The notes: generated from the sequence alone by a model not told the origin. A DNA stretch of 64,000 nucleotides from Centipeda periodontii DSM 2778 (GCF_000213975.1 NZ_GL892076.1:1050905-1114904); one strand, 5' to 3'; shown: positions 8,449-17,922, counted from the stretch's first letter. Program-made: numbers and translations.

Positions 8449-9855
8449 ATGGCGATGACATGGGATGAGGTGCTTGCGGCAACGGATGCCGAGGTACACA
8501 GTGGAAAACTGCGTGGGAATGATACGATCCCCCATATCACGACGGATACGCGGAAGATCGCGGCAGGTGACCTCTTCATTGCCCTGCGCGGGGAGAATTT
8601 TGATGGTGCAGATTTTGCTGCGGATGCGCTTCACAAGGGCGCTGCGGCAGTCCTCGTCAATGCGCCTCTGTCTGCCTCCGTGCAGAAGGATCTGAAGAAG
8701 GAAAAGGGGACAGTCCTCACAGTGCCGGATACACTGAAGGCCTACCAAGAGATCGCGCATGCGTGGCGCATGAAGTTCGACATCCCCGTCGTTGCAATCA
8801 CGGGCTCGAACGGCAAGACCACGACGAAGGACCTGACGGCAGCCGTCCTCTCGGGGCGCGGCGCGGTCTGCCGCACGGCGGCGAACTATAACAACGAGGT
8901 CGGACTGCCGCTGACACTGCTCGGCATCACGGAGGATGATACCGCCGCCGTCGTGGAGATCGGCATGCGCGGGCTGGGACAGATCGCCGCGCTCGCACCC
9001 GTTGCTGCGCCGAATATCGGCATTGTGACGAATGTCTGCGAGGTGCACATGGAGTTGCTCGGTTCCATCGAAAATATTGCAAAGGCAAAGGCAGAACTCG
9101 TAGAGGCGATCCCTGCGGGCGGAACCGTGCTCCTCAACGCGGACGATGAACGCGTCGCTGCGATGCGTCCGATGGCGGCAGACGGCGTGCGCATTCTCAC
9201 CTATGGCATCGGCGCAGATGCGGATATCCGTGCCGAGGCACTGCGTCTTGCGGCGGGCGGCTCGCAGTTCATGGTGACGTGGGGCAACGAGCGGCATGAC
9301 TACAGCATACCGCTGGCGGGACGGCACAATGTCAGCAATGCACTTGCGGCACTTGCGGCAGGTTTCGTCCTCGGATGCACGCCGCAGGAGATGCAGGCGG
9401 GGCTGCGTACACTCACCCCGACCAAGATGCGCTATGAGGTGCATGAGATCGGCGCACGGCGATTCATCAACGATGCCTACAATGCAAGCCCCTCATCTAT
9501 GTGCGCCGCGATCGAAACGACGGCTTCGCTCTATCATGGGCGCAGGATCGCCGTGCTCGGCGATATGCTCGAGCTCGGCGCGGCAGCCGAGGAGGCGCAC
9601 AGGGAAATTGGAAAACGCGTTGCAGAGCTCGGCTTTGCGGCACTGGTGACCTATGGCGAACAGGCACGGTGGATGCATAAGGCGGCAGAGGCGGCGGGCT
9701 GCTCCGTCTGTTATCATGCAGAGAGCCATGAGGCGGCGGCGAAATATCTGCGCGAGATGCTCGTGGATGGTGACACTGTTCTCTTCAAGGGGTCGCGCGG
9801 CATGAAGATGGAGCAGATCATTGCGCTCCTGACCGAAGAGGAAGCGGGGCACTGA
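8449..9855 (+). CDS. murF: UDP-MurNAc-tripeptide-D-Ala-D-Ala ligase
   Basis: MurF adds the D-Ala-D-Ala dipeptide to the UDP-MurNAc tripeptide. The 468-residue product has AITGSNGKTTTKD (about residues 116-128), NYNNEVGLPLTLL and NDAYNASPSSM, all typical of MurF. The frame is open from 8407 inside murE, but ATG 8449 (MAMTWDEVLA) one base after the murE stop, with GGGGGG upstream, fits the family. Its stop overlaps the mraY start. Confidence 0.95.
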   Translation: MAMTWDEVLAATDAEVHSGKLRGNDTIPHITTDTRKIAAGDLFIALRGENFDGADFAADALHKGAAAVLVNAPLSASVQKDLKKEKGTVLTVPDTLKAYQEIAHAWRMKFDIPVVAITGSNGKTTTKDLTAAVLSGRGAVCRTAANYNNEVGLPLTLLGITEDDTAAVVEIGMRGLGQIAALAPVAAPNIGIVTNVCEVHMELLGSIENIAKAKAELVEAIPAGGTVLLNADDERVAAMRPMAADGVRILTYGIGADADIRAEALRLAAGGSQFMVTWGNERHDYSIPLAGRHNVSNALAALAAGFVLGCTPQEMQAGLRTLTPTKMRYEVHEIGARRFINDAYNASPSSMCAAIETTASLYHGRRIAVLGDMLELGAAAEEAHREIGKRVAELGFAALVTYGEQARWMHKAAEAAGCSVCYHAESHEAAAKYLREMLVDGDTVLFKGSRGMKMEQIIALLTEEEAGH

Positions 9856-10838
9856 TGGGACATATCTCGGATCTCTCGCCGCAGCTGAGTATCCTTTTAA
9901 GTGTTGTGACTTCACTTGCTATCGTGCTTTTCAGCGGCGTCTACTTCCTCCCGTTCCTGCACCGACTGAAATACGGACAGAGCATCCGTGAGGAGGGACC
10001 GGCGAGTCATCGGCAGAAGAGTGGGACGCCCACGATGGGCGGTGTGATGATCGTGCTTGCCGTGACCGCAGCGACACTCCTCTTTGCACCACTCACGGTA
10101 ACGACACTGCTCGCACTCTTCATCTTCCTCGGTCATTTTCTGCTCGGCTTTGCAGATGACTATATCAAGGTGGTCAAGAAGCGCAATCTCGGCCTGCGCG
10201 CCTATCAAAAACTCCTCGGGCAGCTCGGCATCTCCCTCGTCACCATACTGATCGGGCGCGTTCTCTTGGGACACGATACGAGCGTATGGGTACCGATTCT
10301 CGGAGAAACGTGGGACATCGGCGCGCTCTACTATCTGCTTGTCGTATTCGTCCTCGTGGGCACGTCGAATGCTGTCAATCTGACGGATGGGCTCGATGGT
10401 CTTGCCTCCGGCACGGTCGCCGTGGCAGCGCTCTTCTATGCGGCGCTCATGTACGGTACGGACAATGGGTTGATGGTGTTCTCTGCGGCAATAATTGGTG
10501 CATGCGTAGGCTTTTTGTGGTATAATCATCATCCGGCACGCATTTTTATGGGCGATACGGGCTCGCTCGCACTCGGCGGAGCGCTTGCGGGCGTGGCGAT
10601 CCTCTCGCATACGGAGGCGCTGCTGCCCATCGTCGGCTTTGTCTTTGTCTGCGAGGCACTATCCGTGATCCTGCAGGTCATCTCGTTCCAGACATGCGGC
10701 AAGCGCATCTTTCGCATGAGCCCGATTCATCATCACTTTGAGCTCGGCGGATGGAGCGAGACGCGCGTGGTCTATACGTTCTGGGCAGTCGGCGCAGCGG
10801 GGGCGCTTCTCGCTGGATTTGTCGTACTTATGTCATAA
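9855..10838 (+). CDS. mraY: Phospho-MurNAc-pentapeptide transferase
   Basis: MraY transfers phospho-MurNAc-pentapeptide to undecaprenyl phosphate, giving lipid I, in the inner membrane. The 327-residue product is polytopic with about ten membrane segments. It carries the catalytic aspartate motifs ADDYIKVVKKRNLGL and NAVNLTDGLDGLASG and the histidine motif SPIHHHFELGGW near the C-terminus. The start codon overlaps the murF stop by one base (TGATG). Confidence 0.97.
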   Translation: MGHISDLSPQLSILLSVVTSLAIVLFSGVYFLPFLHRLKYGQSIREEGPASHRQKSGTPTMGGVMIVLAVTAATLLFAPLTVTTLLALFIFLGHFLLGFADDYIKVVKKRNLGLRAYQKLLGQLGISLVTILIGRVLLGHDTSVWVPILGETWDIGALYYLLVVFVLVGTSNAVNLTDGLDGLASGTVAVAALFYAALMYGTDNGLMVFSAAIIGACVGFLWYNHHPARIFMGDTGSLALGGALAGVAILSHTEALLPIVGFVFVCEALSVILQVISFQTCGKRIFRMSPIHHHFELGGWSETRVVYTFWAVGAAGALLAGFVVLMS

Positions 10839-10869
10839 ATATTTTTACCGATAAGGGGGACACAGGGAA

Positions 10870-12252
10870 TTGTCCTATCAGAATCAGTCTGCGCTCGTCA
10901 TCGGGGCGGGCATCAGCGGCTTTGCGGCGGCGAAATACCTTGCGGCGGCGGGCGCGCGTGTGACGCTCTCGGACGCAAAGGAAGAGGCGGACGCGGAAAA
11001 GGATCCGCTGACACAGCAACATATTGAGGATTTGCGGACGCAGGGAATCTCCTGCGTCTTTGGTGCACAAAGGGAAGAACTGCTGGACGGTACCGATCTC
11101 ATTGTGCTCTCGCCTGCCGTCCCCGAGCGTATCCCGCTCGTTCGCAGCGCACGAACGCGCGGTATTCGCGTCACCACAGAGGTGGAACTGGCGGGTGAGA
11201 TCGCACGCGCACCCATCTATGCCATCACGGGGACGAACGGCAAGACCACGACCACAACGCTTCTTGGCGAGCTTTTGCGCGCGCATTTTCCATCGGTCGG
11301 CGTCGGCGGCAACATCGGTGTGCCCCTGATCGACGTGGCACAGGAGATCCCGGCGGATGGCGCGATCGCGGCAGAGATCTCGAGCTATCAGATGGAGGCG
11401 ACCACGCATTTTCACGCGGCAATCGTCGCGGAGCTGAACGTGACCCCCGACCACATCATCCGTCACGGCTCGATGGAGGTCTATCAGGCGATGAAGGAGA
11501 AGCTCTTCGCTGCGCAGACAGCGGAGGACTTCCTCGTGCTGAACTATGACGATCCGCATACGCGCGGCATGGCAGAGCGCGCAAAGGGGCGTGTCTGCTT
11601 CTTCAGCCGCCGCGAGGAACTTGCAGAGGGGGCGACCGTGCGTGCGGACGGCATGATCGTCATTCGCTGGGATGGCGAGGAGAATGTACTCATTGCGACG
11701 CATGAACTTGGCATTCCGGGCGGGCACAATGTCGAGAATGCACTTGCAGCGGCGGCAATGGCGTTTCTTGCAGGCGTGACGTCCGCTGAGATGCGTCCGG
11801 TCCTGCGCGCGTTCAAGGGCGTGGAGCATCGCATCGAGTTCGTGCGTACACTGGACGGCGTCAGCTACTACAACGACTCCAAGGCAACGAATACGGATTC
11901 GGCGATCAAGGCGCTCGAGGCGTTCGATGGGCATATCATCCTGATTGCGGGCGGCGACGACAAGTTGACCGATCTCACGGAGTTTATGGCGCTCGTGCGT
12001 GCGCGTGTCGATGCGCTGATCCTCGTCGGCGATGCCACGGAGCGCTTTGCAGCGGCGGCTCTGGACGCCGGCGTTTCGGCAGAGCAGATCCACCGTGCGA
12101 GTTACCATATGGAGGAGGCGGTACGGATCGCGCATGAGCTTGCCGCGCCTCCGCAGACGGTTCTGCTTTCGCCCGCCTGCGCGAGCTTTGACATGTACGG
12201 CGGCTATGAGGAACGCGGGCGTGACTTCAAGAGGATCGTGAACGAGCTATGA
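10870..12252 (+). CDS. murD: UDP-MurNAc-L-Ala-D-Glu ligase
   Basis: MurD adds D-glutamate to UDP-MurNAc-L-Ala. The 460-residue product has an N-terminal Rossmann-like nucleotide domain (VIGAGISGFAAAKYLAAAGA), the ATP motif AITGTNGKTTTTTLLGE near residue 118, and the C-terminal NDSKATNTDSAIKAL. The start is TTG at 10870, about 10 nt after AAGGGGG. murG overlaps the stop by ATGA. ftsW, often found between murD and murG, is absent. Confidence 0.94.
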   Translation: MSYQNQSALVIGAGISGFAAAKYLAAAGARVTLSDAKEEADAEKDPLTQQHIEDLRTQGISCVFGAQREELLDGTDLIVLSPAVPERIPLVRSARTRGIRVTTEVELAGEIARAPIYAITGTNGKTTTTTLLGELLRAHFPSVGVGGNIGVPLIDVAQEIPADGAIAAEISSYQMEATTHFHAAIVAELNVTPDHIIRHGSMEVYQAMKEKLFAAQTAEDFLVLNYDDPHTRGMAERAKGRVCFFSRREELAEGATVRADGMIVIRWDGEENVLIATHELGIPGGHNVENALAAAAMAFLAGVTSAEMRPVLRAFKGVEHRIEFVRTLDGVSYYNDSKATNTDSAIKALEAFDGHIILIAGGDDKLTDLTEFMALVRARVDALILVGDATERFAAAALDAGVSAEQIHRASYHMEEAVRIAHELAAPPQTVLLSPACASFDMYGGYEERGRDFKRIVNEL

Positions 12253-13361
12253 ACATCATCGTATCCGGCGGTGGGACGGGCGGACACATCTATCCCGCGC
12301 TCACGATCATCCGCGCGATTCAGCGGAGTGAACCATCCGCGCGTATCCTCTATGTCGGCGGGAAGAACGGACTCGAGGCAGACATTGTACCGCGCGAGGG
12401 CATCGACTTCATCGCAATGGATCTCGCAGGCTTCGAGCGGAAAATCTCGCTCGAAAACATCGGACGTGTGTGGCGGGCTCTGCGTGCGGTCGCGCGTGCG
12501 CGCGGCATTGTGCATGGCTTTCAGCCCAACGTCGCGATTGGGACGGGCGGCTATGTCGCCGGACCCATCCTCCTCGCGGCGAGCCTCGCAGGTGTACCGA
12601 CGCTCGTGCAGGAGCAGAACGTCTTTGCGGGCGTGACGAACCGCATCCTCGCGAAGTTTGCCACGGCGATCGCCGTGGGCATGGAGGACGCACAGCGCGT
12701 TTTTCCGAGGGAAAAGACCTATGTGACGGGCAATCCGATCCGCCCCGAGGTGCTGACGGCAACGCGCGAAGCGGGGGCAAGGGCCTTCGGCTTCGATCCT
12801 GCGAAGAAGACTGTGCTCGTCTCGGGCGGCAGCCGCGGGGCGCGCTCGATCAACCGCGCAATGGTCGAGGTCATCGCGCACGCGGCAGAGCAAAGAGATG
12901 TGCAGTACCTCCATGTGACGGGCGCGGACGAGCACGGAGATACGCTTGCGCGCATTCGGAATGCGGGCGTGCGGCTCGAAGAGCATTCGCATCTGCGCGT
13001 CCTGCCGTATCTCTACAACATGCCCGAGGCAATGGCGATGGCGGATATTGCCGTCTTTCGCGCGGGCGCGACGGGGCTTGCCGAGCTCGCGGCACGGGGG
13101 GTACCTGCGATCCTCATTCCGTATCCGTATGCGGCGGAGAACCATCAGGAGAAGAACGCGCGCGCCGTGGAGGCAGCGGGGGCGGCAGAGGTGATCCTCA
13201 ACCGAGATCTCAGCGGCGCCGTGCTCGAGCAGATGCTGCACGACCTGCTCGCGGATGATGCGCGCCGTGCGGCTATGGCGGCGGCGATGAAGCGCCTCGG
13301 AAAACCGGAGGCGGCAGAGGAAATTGCGGCGCTTGCGCTGCGGATTGTAAGGAATCAATGA
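12249..13361 (+). CDS. murG: UDP-GlcNAc:lipid I GlcNAc transferase
   Basis: MurG adds GlcNAc to lipid I to form lipid II at the cytoplasmic face. The 370-residue GT28 protein has the N-terminal GGGTGGHIYPAL loop (residues 7-18), GTGGYVAGP, the SGGSRGARSIN loop, and FRAGATGLAELAARGVPAILIPYPYAAENHQ for UDP-GlcNAc binding. It starts by ATGA overlap with murD. Confidence 0.96.
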   Translation: MNIIVSGGGTGGHIYPALTIIRAIQRSEPSARILYVGGKNGLEADIVPREGIDFIAMDLAGFERKISLENIGRVWRALRAVARARGIVHGFQPNVAIGTGGYVAGPILLAASLAGVPTLVQEQNVFAGVTNRILAKFATAIAVGMEDAQRVFPREKTYVTGNPIRPEVLTATREAGARAFGFDPAKKTVLVSGGSRGARSINRAMVEVIAHAAEQRDVQYLHVTGADEHGDTLARIRNAGVRLEEHSHLRVLPYLYNMPEAMAMADIAVFRAGATGLAELAARGVPAILIPYPYAAENHQEKNARAVEAAGAAEVILNRDLSGAVLEQMLHDLLADDARRAAMAAAMKRLGKPEAAEEIAALALRIVRNQ

Positions 13362-13415
13362 TAAAATGAAATTCGATATACCGGTGATTCTGTGAAAACG
13401 AGAAGGGTGAGGACT

Positions 13416-15746
13416 GTGCTCAAGGATTTGAAGGGGATTCATAACATACATTTTGTTGGCATCGGCGGCGCCGGAATGAGTCCGCTCGCGAAGATTCTTC
13501 TCCTGCTCGGCTACAAGGTGTCCGGCTCCGATCAGGGCTCATCGCCTATCATCGAGGAACTCGTGCGCCTCGGAGCGCGTGTGTGGACGGATGGACAGCA
13601 TGCGGAGAACGTGCGCGGCGCAGATGCCATCGTCGTTTCCTCGGCGATCCCGTATGACAATCCCGAGGTGATTGCGGCGTGGGATCTGCGCATCCCGAAG
13701 CTGCACCGCTCGGACATCAATGCGGCGCTCGTCAATGAGTATGAAGGCATCGCCGTCGCGGGCTCGCATGGCAAGACGACGACCACCTCTATGATCGGTG
13801 TGACTCTTGACCGCGTGGGCGTATCGCCGACCATCATCGTCGGCGGCGAGGTGCCCGACCTCGGTACGAATGCGAAGCTCGGCACAGGACGCTACCTCGT
13901 CTCCGAAGCGGATGAGAGCGACGGCTCCTTCCTCAAGCTGCGTCCTCACATTGCTGTCGTGACAAACGTCGAGGACGATCATATGGATCACTACGGCACG
14001 ATGGAGAAGATCATCGCAGCGTTCCGTACGTTTGTCGATCAGGTGGATGAGGATGGCACGGCGATCCTCTGCTTTGAAAATGAGATCCTGCGGCAGATCG
14101 CGCGCGAAACGAAGCGGTGCGTTATTTCCTATGCGATCGACACGGAGGCGGACTATCGTGCGGCAGACATTGAGACGCACGGTTCCATTATCTCCTTCAC
14201 CGTCTTTGAGCGCGGCACGGAGCTGGGACGTATCTCCCTCAACATCCCCGGACGCCATAACGTGCTGAACGCGCTTGCCTGCATTGCCGTTGCACGCCTT
14301 GCGGATGTCGCATTCGCGCAGATTCAGGATGCACTTGCCGGTTTCCACGGGGCGAAGCGCCGCTTTCAGACGAAGGGCAAGGAGCGCGGTGTCTGGGTGG
14401 TGGACGACTACGCCCATCATCCGACGGAGATCGCCGTAACGCTTGCGGCGGCGCGTCAGACGAACCCCAGTCGGCTCGTCTGCGTATTTCAGCCGCATCG
14501 CTACTCACGTACACAGCTGCTGCGCGAGGAATTCGGCGCGTGCTTTGCCGCCGCCGACCTGCTCATCCTCACCGATGTCTATGCGGCGGGTGAAACGCCG
14601 ATCCCGGGCATCAGCGGCGAGACACTGATGGAGGAGGTCGCAAAGCAGTCGGGGCAGGACGCCGTCTACCTGCCGGAGCGTGCCGATCTCGAGCGCTACC
14701 TCGCGCAGCATGTGCGTGCGGGAGATCTCGTCATCACAATGGGCGCGGGCAACATCCTCGAGGTCGGAGAGGCTCTCGTGGAGCAGCTGAAGGCGGGGAC
14801 GGCAGCCACTGGCGAACAGCCCATTGTTGTTATCATGGGCGGACCCTCTACTGAGGCGGAGGTATCGCGCCGCTCGGGCGGTGCGATTCTCGATGCGCTG
14901 CGCGCGAAAGGCTATCCTGCCATTGGGATGGAACTGGAGCCCCAGAACTTTGCCGAGGAAATTCAAAAAATCCATCCCGCGATCGTATTCAATGCGCTGC
15001 ATGGAAAGTACGGTGAGGATGGCGTGCTGCAGGGAACGCTTGATATGCTCGGGATTCCCTATACGGGATCGGGCGTCCGTGCTGCGGCACTCACGATGGA
15101 TAAGATGACGGCAAAGCGGATCTTCCGCGCGGAGGGGATCGCGACGCCGCGTTTCCGTTGCATTCATGCGGGGGAACGTGATGTTTACACAGCGGAGCGT
15201 ATTCGCACGGAGTTCGATCTCCCGCTCGTCGTCAAGGCCCCCGAACAGGGGTCGAGCATCGGCGTCTACATCGTCACGCGGGAGGAAGATCTGCAGCCCG
15301 CCATCGATGAGGCGTTCTCCTACGGCAACGAGGTGCTTGTTGAGGAATTTATTCACGGGCGCGAGCTGACCGTGGCTGTGTGGGGAACACCTGCATCGGC
15401 AGAGGCTCTTCCCGTCATCGAGATCACAACCACCTCGGGGCGCTACGACTATGAGAGCAAGTATACACCGGGTGCATCGACACACATCGTACCCGCAGAG
15501 ATTTCCGCAGAGTGCACGGCGGCCGTGAAGGAGCTCTCCGTTCGCGCCTTTCAAGCGTGCGGATGTGCAGGTGTTGCGCGCGTCGACGTTATGCTGAGTG
15601 ACACGGGAGAGCCCTATGCCATCGAGGTCAACGCCGTGCCGGGCATGACGGCGACCTCCCTCGTGCCCGACGCAGCACATGCGATCGGCATCGAGTTCCC
15701 CGAGCTCTGTGAGAAGATCCTCGCGATGGCAGGGTACCGTCGATGA
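13416..15746 (+). CDS. murC-ddl: MurC-Ddl fusion: UDP-MurNAc-L-alanine ligase / D-Ala-D-Ala ligase
   Basis: The 776-residue product carries two complete enzymes. Residues 1 to about 465 are MurC, which adds L-Ala to UDP-MurNAc: GIGGAGMSPLAKI, GSHGKTTTTSM near residue 115, DDYAHHPTEI. Residues from about 470 are D-Ala-D-Ala ligase: VVIMGGPSTEAEVS, ATP-grasp VVKAPEQGSSIGVYI, the YDYESKYTPGAS loop with the tyrosine usual for D-Ala rather than D-lactate ligases, and IEVNAVPGMTATSLVP. The frame is open from GTG 13392; GTG 13416 with AAGGGTGAGG upstream gives MLKDLKGIHNIHFVG and is preferred, but this is not certain. There is no frameshift at the junction. The product pools feed MurF and MurD. Confidence 0.94.
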   Translation: MLKDLKGIHNIHFVGIGGAGMSPLAKILLLLGYKVSGSDQGSSPIIEELVRLGARVWTDGQHAENVRGADAIVVSSAIPYDNPEVIAAWDLRIPKLHRSDINAALVNEYEGIAVAGSHGKTTTTSMIGVTLDRVGVSPTIIVGGEVPDLGTNAKLGTGRYLVSEADESDGSFLKLRPHIAVVTNVEDDHMDHYGTMEKIIAAFRTFVDQVDEDGTAILCFENEILRQIARETKRCVISYAIDTEADYRAADIETHGSIISFTVFERGTELGRISLNIPGRHNVLNALACIAVARLADVAFAQIQDALAGFHGAKRRFQTKGKERGVWVVDDYAHHPTEIAVTLAAARQTNPSRLVCVFQPHRYSRTQLLREEFGACFAAADLLILTDVYAAGETPIPGISGETLMEEVAKQSGQDAVYLPERADLERYLAQHVRAGDLVITMGAGNILEVGEALVEQLKAGTAATGEQPIVVIMGGPSTEAEVSRRSGGAILDALRAKGYPAIGMELEPQNFAEEIQKIHPAIVFNALHGKYGEDGVLQGTLDMLGIPYTGSGVRAAALTMDKMTAKRIFRAEGIATPRFRCIHAGERDVYTAERIRTEFDLPLVVKAPEQGSSIGVYIVTREEDLQPAIDEAFSYGNEVLVEEFIHGRELTVAVWGTPASAEALPVIEITTTSGRYDYESKYTPGASTHIVPAEISAECTAAVKELSVRAFQACGCAGVARVDVMLSDTGEPYAIEVNAVPGMTATSLVPDAAHAIGIEFPELCEKILAMAGYRR

Positions 15747-16474
15747 GCTCTCGCCGCGTTCTGAAGGGGGCGTTCTACCTCCTATGCATCGCTGCCGTCA
15801 TTGCCGCGCTCATCTACTCGCCGCTCTTCACCTTTCAGCAGCTTGTCGTGCGCGGCAACGTCCATCTGGATGAGGCGGAGCTCTGCGAGATTGCGCGCAT
15901 TCAGTACGGACAGCGCCTCTTTGAACTCAAGACGGATGTCATGACGACGAATCTGCTCCATGACCTGCGCATTGAGTCCGCCGTCGTGCGGCGACAGCTG
16001 CCGAATAAGATCGAAATGGATATCGTCGAGCGGATTCCTGTCGCTACCGTCGCATGTGACTACGGCTATCTGGATTTTGATCGGCAAGGGAAGGTCATTG
16101 CCAGCTATCGTTCGCTCAAGGGAGCCGACATCCCCATCATCACGGGGGTCAAACTGCGCGATCTCTACATCGGGGATGATAATAACAACGCCCGCGTTGG
16201 GAAGGTCATTATGTTTCTTGCGAAGATCGATCCGGCGGACATCGGGCAGATTTCCGAAGTCAACATCACAGTGCCGACCGCCGTCGTTGCCTATACAAAG
16301 ACGGCGCTGCCCATCCGCCTCGGTGATCTTGAGCGCATACCGGAGAAGGCGGGACTCACACAGGATTTCTTACAGGATCAGAAGACCACGCGTCATACGG
16401 TGGAATTCGTTGATTTCAGCTACGATGCACCGTTTATCAAACTTGCAGATAAGACAACCACAGAGGGAAAATAA
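15743..16474 (+). CDS. ftsQ: Cell division protein FtsQ/DivIB
   Basis: FtsQ is a bitopic divisome scaffold that binds FtsL and FtsB. The 243-residue product has one N-terminal membrane segment (about residues 10-30), then a POTRA domain (FTFQQLVVRGNVHLDEAELC..., about 34-103) and a beta domain. It overlaps the Ddl end by ATGA. In other dcw operons ftsA and ftsZ follow; here DUF881 and small basic protein genes come next. Confidence 0.88.
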   Translation: MSSRRVLKGAFYLLCIAAVIAALIYSPLFTFQQLVVRGNVHLDEAELCEIARIQYGQRLFELKTDVMTTNLLHDLRIESAVVRRQLPNKIEMDIVERIPVATVACDYGYLDFDRQGKVIASYRSLKGADIPIITGVKLRDLYIGDDNNNARVGKVIMFLAKIDPADIGQISEVNITVPTAVVAYTKTALPIRLGDLERIPEKAGLTQDFLQDQKTTRHTVEFVDFSYDAPFIKLADKTTTEGK

Positions 16475-17176
16475 ATGAAACAATTCTGGCAGGGCGGCTG
16501 GCTCATTGCACTCGTCTGCGTATTGATCGGATTCATGATCGCCGTGCAGTTCCGCACGGCGCAGGATGGGAAGGGGACACTCTCGCAGCAGCGCATCGAA
16601 GAGATCTCCGATCGCCTGCTCCAGACCGAGCACGAGCGTGACGAACTCGGTGAGGAACTGCGCAAGATGCAGGCAGCCGCCGCCGACGTAGAGAACAAAG
16701 AGGATCAGGACATGCTGCGCTATCGTGCCGCGCTCGTTCCGCTTGAGGGTGAGGGCGTCATCGTGCGCATGGATGACAGCGCAAAACCCGTGAAAGCAGG
16801 GGAGAATCCAAACCTCTATATCATCCACGACGACGATCTCCTGCGCGTCATCAACGAACTGCGCGCGGCGGGTGCGGAGGCGATCTCTGTCAACGGACAG
16901 CGCCTCACGGGGATCTCCGAGATTCGCTGCGCGGGACCGACGCTCTCGGTGAACAACGTGCGCTCGTCCGCTCCCTTCGAGATTCGCGCCATCGGGGACA
17001 AGAAGTCGCTTGAGAACTCCCTGCGCATGCGTGGCGGTGTTGTCGAGACACTGAGCGTCTGGGGCATCCAGCTCGATATCAAGGTGAGCGATGATGTCTA
17101 CATTCCGCCCTACCGCGGGAGCATCCGCCAGAGCTATGCGCGCGAAACCACGGAGCGCGAGGAGGGAAGCAAATGA
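16475..17176 (+). CDS. DUF881-family membrane protein (YlxW/YlxX-like)
   Basis: The 233-residue product has an N-terminal membrane segment (WLIALVCVLIGFMIAVQF), a coiled coil (about residues 45-80, rich in Glu and Arg/Lys) and the DUF881 core (YRAALVPLEGEGVIVRMDD... NELRAAGAEAISVNGQRL). Such proteins sit next to ftsQ or small basic protein genes in Firmicute and actinobacterial division clusters; the molecular role is not established. It starts directly after the ftsQ stop and overlaps the next gene by ATGA. Confidence 0.85.
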   Translation: MKQFWQGGWLIALVCVLIGFMIAVQFRTAQDGKGTLSQQRIEEISDRLLQTEHERDELGEELRKMQAAAADVENKEDQDMLRYRAALVPLEGEGVIVRMDDSAKPVKAGENPNLYIIHDDDLLRVINELRAAGAEAISVNGQRLTGISEIRCAGPTLSVNNVRSSAPFEIRAIGDKKSLENSLRMRGGVVETLSVWGIQLDIKVSDDVYIPPYRGSIRQSYARETTEREEGSK

Positions 17177-17523
17177 TCTACATCGTTATTGTCAGCCTTG
17201 CGATCGGCCTCCTCATCGGCTATAACAGTCCGATCGTCATCCCGCTCGCGTATTCGAAGCTTTTCTCCGTCGCGCTTGTCGCAGCGCTCGATGCCGCATT
17301 CGGCGGCCTGCGTGCGGCGGTTGCGGAGCGCTTTGACAAGCATGTCTTTGTCACAGGATTCTTCTCGAATACGCTGCTGGCGGCGGCGCTCGTCTTTATC
17401 GGCGACCGCCTCGGCATCGACCTCTACTACGTCGCCCTGCTCGCGTTCGGCTTCCGCATCTTCAAGAACCTTGCCATCCTGCGCCGCTTTCTGCTCAAGG
17501 ACTACCGGGACGGCGCGCAGTAG
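17173..17523 (+). CDS. sbp: Small basic protein (DUF1290 family)
   Basis: The 116-residue membrane protein begins MIYIVIVSLAIGLLIGYNSP and has about three hydrophobic segments plus basic residues near the C-terminus (RIFKNLAILRRFLLKDY). It matches the small basic protein family found beside ftsQ and DUF881 genes in Firmicutes. Function is unknown. It is the last gene of the dcw transcript; no clear terminator follows before the riboswitch promoter. Confidence 0.83.
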   Translation: MIYIVIVSLAIGLLIGYNSPIVIPLAYSKLFSVALVAALDAAFGGLRAAVAERFDKHVFVTGFFSNTLLAAALVFIGDRLGIDLYYVALLAFGFRIFKNLAILRRFLLKDYRDGAQ

Positions 17524-17555
17524 TGTAAAGGAAATGGAAATTTACGATGAAATAA

Positions 17556-17584
17556 TTGACAAGGATACCCCTGAGTGATATTCT
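17556..17584 (+). promoter_or_regulatory. Predicted promoter of the cobalamin-riboswitch transcript
   Basis: TTGACA (17556-17561) and TATTCT (17579-17584) are separated by 17 bp, so the riboswitch RNA would begin near 17591. The 456-bp gap between sbp and the receptor gene (17524-17979) holds this promoter, the aptamer, a hairpin and two tiny candidate ORFs. Confidence 0.65.
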
Positions 17585-17604
17585 CCTTAAAAGAGATGGT
17601 TGCA

Positions 17605-17800
17605 TCTTAAAAACAGCATAGTGTTCGGTCAGGTGTTGCAAGACTTAATAGGGAAGTCGGTCAAAGCCGACGCGGTCCCGCCACTGTAACAGCGAGTGCC
17701 TCTGCATGGTGCCACTGGGGAAACCCCGGGAAGGCGCAGAGAAACGATGAACTGGAGCCAGGAGAACTGCCTGATTTAGAATCACCGATTGACCTACGAG
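17605..17800 (+). promoter_or_regulatory. Cobalamin (adenosylcobalamin) riboswitch
   Basis: The class-defining blocks are present in order: an AGGTGTTGCAAGACTTAATAGGGAA segment (from 17631), GTCGGTCAAAGCCGACGCGGTCCC, the near-invariant GCCACTGTAA (B12-box region, about 17680-17689) and GGAGCCAGGAGAACTGCC (from 17755). It lies 5' of a TonB-dependent receptor gene, the common position for control of corrinoid uptake: high cobalamin would lower expression. Outer boundaries are approximate. Confidence 0.93.
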
Positions 17801-17819
17801 CGATGGGGAGGAGATTGCG

Positions 17820-17870
17820 GTGCATCGAATTTTGCGGTGCATCAAGTTTCCTATTGTACTTTTGTCATAA
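17820..17870 (+). CDS. Candidate 16-codon leader ORF after the riboswitch
   Basis: A GTG start at 17820 lies 6 nt after the strong Shine-Dalgarno GGGGAGGAG (17805-17813) and reads 16 residues (MHRILRCIKFPIVLLS) to TAA. It lies between the aptamer and the hairpin at 17885. It is too short for recognition by homology and may be chance, but the ribosome binding site is unusually good. Confidence 0.3.
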   Translation: MHRILRCIKFPIVLLS

Positions 17871-17884
17871 TGCGATGAAGAATA

Positions 17885-17916
17885 AGCCTCTTTTCTCGTC
17901 TGGGAGAAAGGAGGCT
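17885..17916 (+). promoter_or_regulatory. Strong hairpin that buries a Shine-Dalgarno sequence (riboswitch expression platform or terminator)
   Basis: A 12-bp stem (GCCTCTTTTCTC pairing with GAGAAAGGAGGC, one G-U pair) with a 6-nt loop. Its 3' arm contains AAAGGAGG, which stands 8 nt before an ATG at 17923. The following T-run is weak (TGTTTCT). It may act by hiding the ribosome binding site, by termination, or both. Confidence 0.55.
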
Positions 17917-17922
17917 GTTTCT

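Noticed and set aside
13392-13415. GTG 13392 as start of murC-ddl
   Set aside because: It is open but has no clear ribosome binding site, whereas GTG 13416 has AAGGGTGAGG close upstream. Kept only as an alternative.
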